Assembly (NCBI GenBank): GCA_030248215.1
Contig: JASANG010000727.1
Location: 248,001 to 312,000, forward strand
Reading direction: 5' to 3'
Length of the DNA: 64,000 nt
From: Enoplolaimus lenunculus
Taxonomy: Eukaryota; Nematoda; Enoplea; Enoplida; Thoracostomopsidae
Shown: piece by piece, positions 11,528 through 24,000 of the stretch
Numbering within the stretch: position 1 is the stretch's first letter
How the letters are laid out: each line of letters begins with the position of its first letter
Notes under the pieces: generated by a model
What the model saw: only the letters and a program-made list of their open reading frames with translations
What the model was told of the DNA's origin: nothing
Database searches by the model: none
Program-made: the position numbers and the translations under genes

Positions 11528-11688
11528 GGGCCCGTAGCCACGGGGGGCCAGGGGGGCTCTGCCTTCACCCCCTTCGAAAAATTTTGGTCCTCCCTGGAGA
11601 ATTTTCGACATTGCATGTAACTCACTGAAAATACTTGAATGGCCTCCTGAAAAATTTTTAAAACCCCCTAGCAAGGTGAGCTGGCTAC
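11528..11688. mobile_element. MITE family J, copy 1
   Basis: Left end GGGCCCGTAGCCA and right end GAGCTGGCTAC are near-inverted, with G-rich and C-rich tracts just inside. It shares the interior CTTGAAT...CCTCCTGAAAAATT with the copy at 52686. Confidence 0.7.
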
Positions 11689-11704
11689 TAAAAAATCAAA
11701 TTTG

Positions 11705-12079
11705 GATGTACAATGACCAGGGGATGTTACAATAAGCTCAAAGAGTACGTAAGCGGATAGAGTCCCTGAACCCGAATTTGAGTACGTAGATGTCAATTGT
11801 CCGTAATCGCAGTGCATAAATGACTCCAAGACCAAATAACTTGATTCGAAACTTTAAAGCATACATAACATTTAAAATACATTCCTAAGTATATATAACC
11901 TTGCATTGTCGCTCAAGCTTTAGATACAAGACAAATAAACGTTTAATTCAACAGATAATTGCAGTACCGGATACGCATCAGCAACTAGTGTGGCGGACCC
12001 AGGGTTAAAAATGAATAACAGTCCGTAACAGGGGTACCCTATAAATATCAGTCCCCTCCTTTTTCGGGTCACTACAGTA
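11705..12079. mobile_element. MITE family E, copy 2
   Basis: It is in the same orientation as the 7572 copy. The left end is eroded, and the right end CGGGTCACTACAGTA is intact. The interior shares GCGGATAGAGTCCCT and the ACGCATCAGCAACTAG-like block of other copies only loosely, so it is among the older copies. Confidence 0.7.
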
Positions 12080-12885
12080 CTTGTTTAAATTTTCAATGAA
12101 AGACAGTTTACATGAATATTTTAGTTTCCCTATTAAAAAGGTACCGAAACGACTCACAGAATCTGTACAAATATTACTTTAATTAAATTGCAACGAAATC
12201 ATTTTACTACTAAATTTGTTTTGCAATAAATTTTCACTTGCAAAATGTATCTTTTTCGTTAATATTTTTATTTATTAAAAGAAAAATTTAAAAATTGTTT
12301 TTGCATTTTGCAATATAAAAAACGCAAAAATCGTACAAACAAAAAGATTAAAAATCAATTGTGCCGAACCCTGCAATACAGTCTCACGGATATAAGGCGA
12401 AAACGTAGGGTATACCTCCGTTTATATAAAGATCGACACTAAAAATAACAAAATTTAGTTCTAAAATTGTGTCTGGTTTCTCATTCGCTTGGCTCGCGGC
12501 CGATGGTCAGTCTATTATACACCGACCGACCCCGCCTGCCGTCATAATAATTTCTGGGTTGCTATACTGACAATACTGTTGATTTATTTCCAAGTATTTA
12601 AAATTTACCAGTCTGATTAAGTTATAATAAACATTTTAATTAATTTTTTTACAAATCACACTTGCTTCATAGCGCAAAAAAATCAAATAGTTTCGTAAGG
12701 TGTAAATCTAAATTAAACTCTAAACAGTCGTTTCACGCAGTTTAGATATATGATTTACTAAAAAATCTAAAAACAATTTAAAATATTTATATTGATCTCA
12801 TAGAATTTATTGTATTTCTAGACGAGTTTTTTTGACTGCAAAGACAATCGTCAACTTTATACCGACGTTTCAAAGTTTTATTCAG
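12080..12885. other. Intergenic DNA, nothing recognised
   Basis: This stretch is AT-rich with scattered stop codons in all frames, no family repeat and no plausible exon. Confidence 0.5.
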
Positions 12886-13305
12886 CGGGTAGGCTCCATA
12901 GTTTCCAACAGGTGCTAAATTTTGGCCGGAACAAGAACAGGAACACGAATTGATTTTTGTTTGCAGAAACCGGAACACGGACAGGAACCAGAATTTGAAA
13001 TAATTTTCATTCGAATTAATACGGTTGTACGTTTTAGAAACGTGAAAACAGATTGAAACGAATGAACGGATATTTCATCATCAAGTTTTTTGAAGACACG
13101 CCAGAAACAATTTATTAACAAAATTGAAGTAGGGAAAACACTCATGTCGAAATAATAATTTTTTAAAGACAAAGTTTCCAATGTTTAAATGGTTAGACAT
13201 AATTTGACATAAAACCGTAAAAATTCCGGTTCCTGCATCTTTGAATGCAGAGGAACAGGAACAGGAATTGAATTTTTGCAGGAATTCCGGTTGAACCCTA
13301 GTGGG
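12886..13305. mobile_element. Degenerate GGAACAGGAAC-type hAT-like element
   Basis: Subterminal GGAACAGGAAC and CCGGTTCC motifs crowd both sides of an AT-rich middle. The right end AATTCCGGTTGAACCCTA resembles the family F terminus. The left end and target duplication are not clear, so the limits are approximate. Confidence 0.5.
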
Positions 13306-13567
13306 CTCAATTACAGACTGTACACTCTTTTGGTTCCGTTATTGCCCAATTAACAGCGTGCCGGGTGATGCAATATTTCAAATTTTTTCCTAATTATAAG
13401 CAAAGTGCGTGAAAATCTCCCACATACATAGAAATAGGTTTCATTAGCGATATCCGAAAGCACAAACAGATTTAAATTTTATTATTAAATGTATATTTAA
13501 CCGAAGTTTAGTTGAAACACAGACGAGAGTCGCTGTGCCGGGATTTAACCTTTTGATTGTAACATCA

Positions 13568-13760
13568 GGCCATGGTTACTTTATAAGGGGCTCCAGTTTT
13601 CTGGTGGGTCCATAAAATAGTAGGTTTAGATTCTAGATTACATTCTTTGCTTAGGCTTAGGCTTAGGATTAGGTTCATTCCTACGCTTAGGCTTAAGCTT
13701 AGACTCAGGCTTAGAAATATGCTTATAATACTGTTCCGCCTCTGTTCTTTACATTGGCCC
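13568..13760. mobile_element. TTAGGC-bearing MITE, family D-like
   Basis: It starts GGCCATGGTTACTTTATAA and ends ACATTGGCCC, with GGCTTA runs inside. The left half resembles family D (GGGGC...CCAG, GGTTTAGATTCTAG) while the right half resembles family C (ATGCTTATAATACTG). It could be a hybrid or an intermediate of the two families. Confidence 0.7.
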
Positions 13761-14108
13761 TTATATGGGGACAATACGATGCTACAGATTACTTGTTTTA
13801 CCCACTTCCACCATTCAAGCCAAGTAAACCATAATTTGGAATAAATGTGTTCTCTGTTCTTCATCAGAAGTATATGAGAGCCAGCTCCTATAACTGGATG
13901 GTGATGGAAAACATTCCCCATCCCTACTGCGATTGTTTGAATGCTGTCTTGAAACGTAAAACTGAATATTCATGTGATAAAGGTTAATAAAATGGTTGAA
14001 ACAAATCAAAAATGTACAGTACCTGTTACCAGTTAGCGGCAGATTGACAAATTGAAGAGCTCCTACAACAACAGGTGCTAAGCACACTTAAGAATACGGG
14101 TTCATGGG

Positions 14109-14959
14109 CAGGGTGCAACCGGATATATAAAATACCGGAACCGGAAAGTTAAAAATATACCGTAACCGGAAAATAAATACTTGTTACTAAAAATTCATTT
14201 TTAACGCTATTTTATCGCTTTTAATGCTGTAAGCACTCCAGTTAGAATGCTAAATTCCTGAAACAGATGCAGTATACACTGTATTGACCCGAATAAGAGG
14301 GAGGGGACTGATATTTATTTGGCTTCTCCAGAGGGTACCCTCCCCCTTGTTATTCGGTTACGGACTGCTATTTATTTTTAACCCACGCTCCGCCGCCCTT
14401 CGTTACTGATATATGTCCGTTACTGCAAGTATCCGTTGAATTAAACGTTTATTTGTCTTCTGTCAATAGCTTGAGCGATAATGCAAGGTTATACTTAGGA
14501 ATGTACTTTCAAAATTTAAGTACGCTTTAAAATTTCGAACTCAAATTATTTTGGTCCTGGAGTCATTTATGTGCTACAATTAGGTTTAATTGACATTTAT
14601 GGACTCTAATTAGGGTTTAGGGACTCTATCCGCGTACGGACTCTTATTAGGGATACGGACTCCTATTGATTCGGACCCAAATTGGGGACCCCCTCTTATT
14701 ACCCCCCCCCCCTTATTCGAGTGAATACAGTACGTGAAGACAATATAAATTATGTTGTATGACACAAATTGAAATTTTTGGCAATACAAGCACAGATAAT
14801 TTTAGATGCCAATTTTTATTAAATTTTCGAATGAGAAAAATTTTCAATACCGAAAATACCGGAAAATTCCCGGTGAAAACATACCGGATTTATTACAGGA
14901 ACCGGATAGTAAAAAATACCGGATTTCCCTATCGGAACCGGAATTCCGGTTGCACCCTG
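14109..14959. mobile_element. hAT-like element family F, split by a family E insertion
   Basis: It begins CAGGGTGCAACCGGA and ends TTCCGGTTGCACCCTG, flanked by TTCATGGG and GTCATGGG (7 of 8 match). CCGGAACCGGAAA motifs crowd both ends. The interior is interrupted by a family E element, since the uninterrupted copies at 62603 and 62950 join the two halves. Family F was therefore present here before family E moved in. Confidence 0.85.
14277..14733. mobile_element. MITE family E, copy 3 (nested)
   Basis: Ends CACTGTATTGACCCGAATAA and GAATACAGTA. It is nearly identical to the copy at 31692 over more than 350 bp, so both moved recently. It contains a run of 11 C near 14701. Confidence 0.85.
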
Positions 14960-15045
14960 GTCATGGGCTAAGGCATGAATTTTGAGACCAGTAAGCTGTT
15001 TCAATGCATTTTACATAAGTACACTGTGTCTGATACGTCACAAGC

Positions 15046-18000
15046 ATGTTTACTAAACTAGTATTTGTAATTACATTAGCAATTCACGGTCGATTCCTCT
15101 TTGCCGTACCGGTTGATAACGGCCTCAAAGGTGATCCTGAAGTGCAATGTGGTGCCGCCGACCTATCAGTTACCATACAAACACAAAATCCATTCGAGGG
15201 TCATGTTTACGTTAAAGGTTTATATTCGGACGAGGTAAAGTTAATCTTGAATTTTTGTACTAAAAATACCCGACAATTTCCAAGCTCAAAATTACAGAGG
15301 GAGCTTGCATCGAAAACAGCCGTCAATTTGGAATATTAGAAATATCCGAAGACCAGGAAAAAGTAACTTTTAAAGGCTAAACCTGCAGAGATAAAAGATT
15401 CACTCAACACACTTTTAGGCACAGTTATCACCTCCCAAAAAGAAATTCTCGCAATTCTCTATTTGAAATTTGAATTATCGCTGACAAGAACGTTTAAATA
15501 TAATTCCTTGAGCCCCATAACATTTTAGGCCCGTGTTACTTTAAAGGGGCGTTCAGGTTTCTGCTGGGTCAATAAAAAGCTAGGTTTAGATTTTGATTTC
15601 ATTTTTTTTGCTCAGGCTTAGGCTTAGGATTAGGAACACATTCTTGCAACGCTTAGGCATAGGCTTTGGCTTAGGAATACACTTAATCTACTGTTTGCGC
15701 CCCTAAAAGTAACATTGGCCACATTTTACAACCATCGTGAATTCGAATCTTTTCTTCCATTTATTATATTTGTATCTGTTAAATATTAATACTAAATACC
15801 AATGACTACGCCAATATTTTTTAGGTCCGTAACTGTAGATTAAGCATATTCCTAAGCCTTTGTCTAAAAGACTAAGCATTGAAAAAAGTATAAAACTGTA
15901 CACCTAAGCCAGTGAAGCAAAAAAGTATAACCTAAAATCGTATTTTGCAGATCCACGAGAAAATGTGCCGACCCTAAAGGTAAAACACGGGTCACAAATC
16001 ACCCAATGAACCCACCGTATTAATACCGGATTTGTTAAAAGTTTTGTTTATGAGACAGGTTTTAAAAAAATTTAATTTTAAATTTCATGCTTGTCGAACA
16101 TCCGCGACAACTACAATAACACTGCCATTTGACGGTTGCAACGTGCGGCGAACACGCAGTCTTGAACCGGCTGGTGTTACCATATCCGTGGTGCTGATTG
16201 TTCAGTTTCATCCATTATTCGTCACAAAAGTAAGCTTCAGCGCTTAAGTTCATAGAGTTTTATATTGCAAAAACACATGTACGCTTGTGTATCGTGCGAA
16301 GTTTTAGTTTAATGGTGACATTCTGTTACCTGTTTCTTGCACAGCTTTAAGCCAATAATGCCGCCATGGCGGCCCCTAGTGAAACTCTATACGAAAGCCT
16401 TGTTGAAGCATGGAAGCAAGGCCCGAGATCCTACATTACATGGTAAACACAATATTTGTTAGGTAAAATCTAAAATTTAGTAACTGAATTGCGCGATAAC
16501 TTTATAAGGTTACAAAAACTTTCTTTATTGCTGGAACAGTTTATTATAATTGACAACAACATAGTTTGACTTTTTCTATTAAAACACGTTCGTTACTACG
16601 CACTGGTAGGTAATTAGAAGGCATTTTTAATGCACTGTTGTAAAGTCTTGGCTGCATACAAAATTTAAATTTCAAGCTCGCACAGACAGCAACGAGATAA
16701 TTTACCCACCGGTGGATTACGTAGGGTAGTCATGAAAAAAGCATTTAGTTCATAACCCACCGGCCGGTAATGCTGGCCTGTAAGAGCAGACATAAAAAAT
16801 TCTTAATGTAAACATTGTTAAGTAGCCAAATGTAATATTAAAAACAACAGAAACAACAGATACTAGTCCAACGGTTTTGCGTAATGCGCAAAAGTTAACG
16901 AATGCACAACTATCTTCACGCAGATTTTCTTTTTAAAGAACAATCATGTTTATGTTTTTAGAATTCGTTGTAAGCAAAGTAATGCTGGAAAGTTGCCCAA
17001 AATACGTATGTAGGGCGTTCGTACTTTAATATATAGATATGCAAAAATTAACATGTTACGGATTTAGTGTTAGCATGCTATCGTACATTATTCGTTTACC
17101 AAATGAGTGATGGCAGACACATAAAATGCCTATCAGTGCAGTCTTCGCAATAAGTGCACACTTTCTTGCACTGCTAAAACATGTCATTGCGCTTGGCATC
17201 GGGGTTATCGTTTACGACTTTTTAGTAGCAAATGGTACAATGTCGGCGCACGTCTCTCGCTTTACCTTCTTTTTTACCCGATTTGCGGCCTTGGATGACC
17301 TGAAACGACTTTTCAAAGGAGAGTTGCGACTGTTCCTCCACGCAATCATGGAAACAAACGGTCTTTTGGCGTGAAGCTTTTTGGCTCCACCTGATTTTGG
17401 CTTTAAACGCTTTTTCCGTCAAGAAACCACGAATGAGGATTTCCCGAAATTCTAGCGTTGCAAAACGCTGGAACGCGGCCGATTCGCGTTGTAGATAATC
17501 TCCTCGCTGTTGACTACAGCAGTTTTACATATAAGGAACTATAGTAGATTTCTGTACCTCTTCAGTGATTTCCTCACATGGCTGTTTCTATTCTGTTTTC
17601 CACTAGCGGCCGTGATATCATCGCGGTCGGGAACACGAAGTAAGCATCAACAAATCACGCTTATCGTACCATTTGATGATTTCGATAGTACCACCATACG
17701 TTTCAGGGTTTGTAATTAATGAAACACAATGTTGCTTGCCCACGACTTGACTTTTTTCAGTCTACGCTGAACAACTGACGGTGGATTTTCATTCGATTAG
17801 GTCGCAGTGTCAGTCCCGCAAATATAAGTGTCTTGAGCGAGAAAGTCGCGCGTAACGGCTATAGTTGAATAGAAATTATACACAAAGTGTGTATGACCCT
17901 CATCCAGCAGCTCTTACGCAAACTCTACTCTCTAAAAGCTCAAACTAACATGAATTAAGCTTAAGCTAATCCACCCAGTATTAAACTAACTTTTTAGATG

Positions 18001-21000
18001 AACTAAACTAACAGGTAGGTTTACGCTTAAACTCATCTAAAATGTTACATATTTTCGGTTTAAGCTAAACTTATTGAACTCTTAGATACACGGCTGCACG
18101 TGTTACTTAATCTAAAAATAAGTTTACTTAATCTCATGTTAAACTTAAAACACGTTAGTTTAGTAAAACTTAAAATTCTAGTTTAGTTACTCCGTCCAAC
18201 CATTTAAGTTTTACTTTACTGATATTCAAGTTTAGTTAAACTATAATTTAAGTTTAAGTTTTTAGAGAGTACGCGAACGGATCGTGCGTGGCCGGAATGT
18301 TTCGGCACCCCAATATCCTTCCCGTGGTAGACCTTCAAGTTCCACGTGTATCCGTCGTTTGCAGCTCTGTTTGTAAAATTTTGCCCCATACTTATGGCTT
18401 TTTCTGGTATATACTGATGAAAACCCAGGCGGCCTCTCTATGCCATCACTGATTCGTCGATTCCAAAATTTTGTCCTGGCCTAAATGTTTCCTGAAATTT
18501 TTGACAAGCAAGTTCGCAAGATTTTGAATCTTACTAATTTGTGTAGTGCCGGCTTCATTATTAGCCAAATGTAGAAAGCGTAAAATGTTCTCAAATTTAA
18601 CTAGAGGCATTACGTTTGGCGAGTAAGAACTGTTATACAGAATGCTTGTTGACCAATATTTATTCATATATCCAAAATGTGCAAGATCCATATACAATAG
18701 ACAACCACAAATTGCTTCCAACAATCAATCGGAAAGATAGCGCCGTTGATCCCGGTCCCCTGAAAGAAAAAAGATCGGTTGCACATAAACATTACTTGCA
18801 TATGCTAATTGAGCGTATGCTAGAATATAATATTAAATAATAGAAATAGAGCAAAAGATGTTTGGAAATATGCTAATAAGTATTCTAAGTTTGAAATTTG
18901 AAAAATGTGAATGTAGTAGGTAAAATCATGGGCTTTACTTTCATGTACAGAAGTAATCCCTGTTGTCTGAAAAAATTGTGGCGATTCCTTGTTCGGCTCG
19001 ACAACAATCCAAGTCAAATCTTGCGCTGGCGGTGCTAGTAACGACACAGCATCGAGATCGTTGATGTCATTGAAACTTGAAAGGTTCTCGACATCACTGT
19101 CTGAAGAGCTGCCTGATCCATCGTTTATATTGTTTTCTGCGTCCATGTCCGAATCTTCTGGATCCCTTTCGTCAAGAATAGGATTGCCATGGAATATTAT
19201 CGCGAAACCACTTGTCCATTTTCTGCCGGCTTCGCCAAGCGTGGATCGATGCTAGGTGGAATATCGACATTACTTGTATATGATACGTTGTATGAACGTA
19301 TGCTAGACTATAATATCAAATGTTAGAAATAGAGCAACAGATATATGTTAGAAATAGAGCAACAGATATATAGAAATACGCTAATAAGAATTCTAAATGT
19401 AAAATTTGGAAAATGTGAGCATAATTTTAAATTATGAGGTTTCCTTTATGTCCAGAAGTAATCCCTGTTGTCCGAAAAATTGTGATGATTCCTGTTCCGC
19501 TCGACAACAACCCAAGTCGAATCGTGCCCTGGTGGTGCTAGTAACGACGCTGAATCGAATTCTTTAGGTCATATGGACATGAAAGGCGTTCCACATCACT
19601 GTCCGAAGAGCTGGTGTTTTATACATCGTTTATATCGTATTCAGGGTGCATGTCCGAATCTTCTGGGTCGGTTTCCTCAAGAGTAATATCGTCATGAAAT
19701 ATTTCGCTCATTTTTATAATACTGAATAGCAATGTCAACAATATGGTTAAAATATTCAAAAAATAAGTACAAAAAATAACATAAGTTACACTTTTTAGTT
19801 CATTTGTATTGTCGTCATCAGATTGTGTTGCCCACCGGTGGGTAACCGAAAATCGGTAACATGGTGGGTTATGCGTCATCCACGTTATACTGTTTAAGCT
19901 ACTGTAAAAAAGGTCCACACACTTGGCTGCACTGTTGGTGCAAAATAATATTGTTCATATGATATTAGGAGTCACAGTGAGTATACTAACTAAGTATGTT
20001 TTGGTTTTAGTCCGTCGGAGAGAATAGGAACAATATGGACACTGTTTAGACATAGTCTTTGACAGTAACAGCTCCTTTGGACAGACTCTGTATAATCGCT
20101 TATCGAATCTACAGCAAGTCGTAGGCAGCAGTTTGTCGATCGACATTTCGTCGCCCAACATCTTGTTAACCCCGACAACTTCGTCGACCCCAACAACTTG
20201 TCGACCCCGACAGCTTGTTGCCCCGACAGCTTGTCGTCCCGATAACTCCTCGACCCCGACAACTCGTCGACCCCGATGTAAGCACGAGAGACATGCTTGT
20301 CCTGGTACATATGCAATATATATATGCAATGCACATTGTGTAGTTTTAGTTCAAAGGTCTGAAGTCCCGGTTCCTACCTAGACTGACATGGGGGCAACTC
20401 CGTAGACGCAAGGGCAAGTTTCCGCGCTACTAACACGGTATCCAGTCGAAAATAGGGTGGACGGTCAAGGGACAACATTGTTAAAAATTGGTATGTAAGC
20501 ATGTGAGATATGCTTGTCCTGGGGCAAATGCAACATATATGCAGTGCACATTGTGTAGTATCAGAGGTGGATCCAAAAATTTGTGACGGAGGGCGGGCTG
20601 GCAAATGTTATGAAACGCAAAAATTGTAAGATAGTACCTTATTATTTTATCACCAAAGAATTTTCTGAGGGCGAAAACCTGTAAGGTAGGGAGGGACCTT
20701 ACCAGTTTATCATAAAAATTTCTGCGGGAAAAATTGTAAAAAATTGTAAGGTTGCATGCCGGCAGCATACGGTCGACATATAGTCGATGATAGAAGCAGT
20801 TGGACAGTCGAGCTAAGTGGCGCAGTAAAAAACAGCGTCTGCCGGACACGCAGAAGGTCGATAATTCGAAATCACCCGTAACGTGCTTTTCCAACTATTT
20901 AGTTTAAAGGTCTGATGTCCCGGTTCCTACCTAGACTGACACTCGACAGCTTGTGGCCCGGATAATTGGGCGAGTCGACGAGTTGTCGTACCTACCAGCA

Positions 21001-24000
21001 GAAGATAAGTTGTCAAATCGCCGAGTTGTCTGGGCGACAACTTGTTGAGGTCGACGAGTTGTCGGGCGACAAGTACACGGGGCGATACGTTGTCGTGCTC
21101 AACATGTTGCCGGGGTTAACAAGATGTTGGGCGGCGAAATGTCGATTGACATGCTATCGGGCGACGAATTGTCGTTGATTCATTTAGCGATTATACAGAG
21201 TCTGTCCAAAGGAGCTGTTATTGCCAGACAGGGAAAATTTTATTAATTATAATATTTCAGGTTGATCGCGCAATCAAATTTGAATGCTTCTACATGGAAG
21301 CAGACAAAACTGTCAGTCAAGATTTAGAAGTTTCTCCGTTGACTACTCAATTTCAAACTGCTACACTGCCAATGCCCACCTGTCGATATGATGTATTAGA
21401 TGCACCAGGAGGATCACCTGTAAAGTAAGAACCCGTTCGTGGTTATGTTAGAGAAACATTGTTTTGTTTTACTTTAAGCTCAGCACCTGAATACGGTTAC
21501 GGACTCAGCTCCCCGTAGAATAACTTTGCCCCACCTAGAAATCGGTTCAATCTCGCTTGTAAGTGATATGCAATCGTTATATGCCCTTTGTAAAAACTTT
21601 TTAGAAATAAACTCTGGGTATAAACTAAGAGGCTCGGATCTTACCTTGAAATTACGTCTCACTTGAAATAATAGTAAAACGCTGACACCACGCGGAAGAT
21701 CATTCACGCCGCTCCTAGCATATTTGCAGGCCGGCACAATGACAACCGGAAGTAAAGTTTTTAGTAAACTAAACAATATATTTTGCGGAAAAAATGTGAA
21801 ATAATAATTGTATCAACAAGACAAATTGAACCAAACTTTATTTCAGCTAAACACGAAGGATCGGCCGGCGAGCAGTCAATTAGCACTGATAAAGCTAAAA
21901 CACTGCGACATCAAATATTTAATATTTCAAATCTTATTTAAATTTCGATTCTAAAACTTTTAACTGAAATCTGAAATGTTGTCTGCTGTTATCATTATGG
22001 TAAATGTTACGATTGCATCACTGAAATGTTGTCTGCTGTTATCATTATGGTAAATGTTACGATTGAATCACTAGTAGAAACGATTTTGGTTGCAGTTGTA
22101 TTCTAGTCAGCTCGTGTAGCGATATAAAGGGCTCTGGATGACGTATATGATGTGGGGTTTATTGTTTTTAAAAATATAGTGAAATCCTTCACTTGAGTAA
22201 GTACCTATATATAAATATTTTTTGACAATAAGAGTGTAATCGTATTAAATCGTCTCAGATTTTCTTACCGTTCAAGGATGATTTCGAAAAACAAAAATTT
22301 TTTAGGTAGGCTCAACATAAATGAAGTTGGGCACAGCATATTTAACTAAAGTTCTAAGCCCAAACGGGTACCCTGCGAGTTCAAGGAACCATAAGCACGA
22401 TGACAACTGCCACCCCAAGCTCCATATACTAAGCGATTCTCACAAAAGCGCAAAAATAGTTATAGACTTTAGTACAAATTTTAACCATTCCAAAAAGAAA
22501 TAAAATCAGAAACGGGGGCAGTTGACACCTTAACCACCCAGGCTGCGCCCCTGTGTATTCTGTATAATTTTACGGAAGCGCGTATTTTGATCGCTCGTTT
22601 GTCTAAGATGCACTACTAGTTGTTGTCAAGGGACAGCGCGACGCCCTTAGCATAACATTGGTCAATATTTTGGTGAAATATTTCGTTAGTAGTGTAAAAA
22701 GGCGGGTTTTGCCCCATATCCCCCTCCCCCTCCTCCTCAGAGGAGGGGCAGGGGTAGCACACAACTCCCACATCTCCCCCTCCTCATCCGCCTCCTCACA
22801 GGGGTAGGTGGAGGTGTTATGCAGAGGGAGTTTGCGTACATCTCCCCCTCCTCCTCTCCCACAAGTGGAGGAGGAGGGGGATAGATATGTTTGCAACTGT
22901 TACCCAGCTTGCTTTATATAGCTAATCACACACAAATGTCAGATTTATACTTTATGGAGTTTCTTTTGGTCCGAATCCCTTGCGGTTATAATACCGCGTG
23001 GTTGGTGATCGTTCTGCTTCTTGCTGTTGCAAACGAGGGCTACGCCTCAGCTTTGTCGTTGCTGGGGCCTTTTGTGGGGTTTGAGTTATTCAATTATTTA
23101 TTATGCACGTCTTGTCCCCGAATTTGTTTGGGTTGTTTTTTGGTTCAATATTTAGGGCTATGACCCGGCAAACAAAATTAACTCAACTTTTTGCGGTATG
23201 CTTTTCGTTTTTGTTTTAGATTTTCAAATTTTATCCCAATTTTGCGAAAGTTTTTTAAAAAGTTATCTTCTGATTGATTTGTCACAGAAAGACGCGCTAT
23301 TATTATTATTAAAATTATGATTATTATGCGCCGTTCACAATAATTTTGTCAACGGTGCCACAAAATATGCCATAGCCCAAGGCTATCACGAGGTCATTTT
23401 CAAAATGACCTCGTGATAGCCTTGGGCTATAAGCGAAATCGCTTATAGCTCAGGGCTATCACGTGTCAGCCCCGTCCTCGAAACTCGTGATAGCCCTGAG
23501 CTATCGCAAAATTTCCTCTTCTATATATATTTATATTCATAACACACATATGTTTATGTGTGTTATGAAACGTGATACCAGCAAATTCAATTTTAAAATT
23601 TTAATCCTCTGCTCTGCACGATAGCTCAGTGCTATGAGGAGTTTTGTGGCAAACCTTAAATTTTGAAACACGGAGTGGACTTGGAAAAATTTCCACGCTT
23701 TACAGACTGAAAAATTTTTAGGCGTAGGGTGTCTAGAAATATTTTGAACAAAGTGGAAAAAATTTTCAGGCGTAAGGGTGTCTAGAAATATTTTCAGGCG
23801 TTTTATGGAGTGTCTACAAAATTTGCTGAAAGTCGTGCACTGCTCTTTATACATGGGCCTTTTATTTTCAGAACGCGTGATCCAAATCAGTTGTGGGCGA
23901 CTGACACGCAGTTGGCTCCCTCTTTCATATGCAGTTTCATATCTTTAGCAGTAAAACTAGCTGACCGGCCAACTGACCTAGCAGTAAAGGGTAAATGGAC

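Larger units (their letters stand above)
20066..21220. mobile_element. Foldback element with GACAACTTGTCG palindromic arms
   Basis: The terminal arms begin TAACAGCTCCTTTGGACAG and end in the complement. They run inward about 215 bp as inverted repeats made of a 12-16-bp minisatellite (CCCGACAACTTGTCGA and variants) whose unit is itself a palindrome. The flanks TTGACAG and TTGCCAG agree at 6 of 7 bases. Between the arms sit two SINE copies. No transposase frame is present. It lies in intron 2 of cuticlin gene B and ends only about 40 bp before exon 3. Confidence 0.85.

Noticed and set aside
13647-13844. Leu/Arg-rich frames in TTAGGC MITEs (also at 10925)
   Set aside because: LRLRLR and similar runs are translations of TTAGGC repeats.
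20133-21178. Several Thr/Pro/Arg or Val/Gly-rich frames
   Set aside because: Translation of the GACAACTTGTCG minisatellite arms of the foldback element.
21480-21776. 98-residue minus-strand frame with an internal donor-like site
   Set aside because: It overlaps sequence also present near 59.3 kb and matches no family; more likely repeat-derived.
22891-23163. 90-residue frame with hydrophobic stretches
   Set aside because: It lies wholly in element K, whose inverted copy at 27.2-27.6 kb does not keep the frame.
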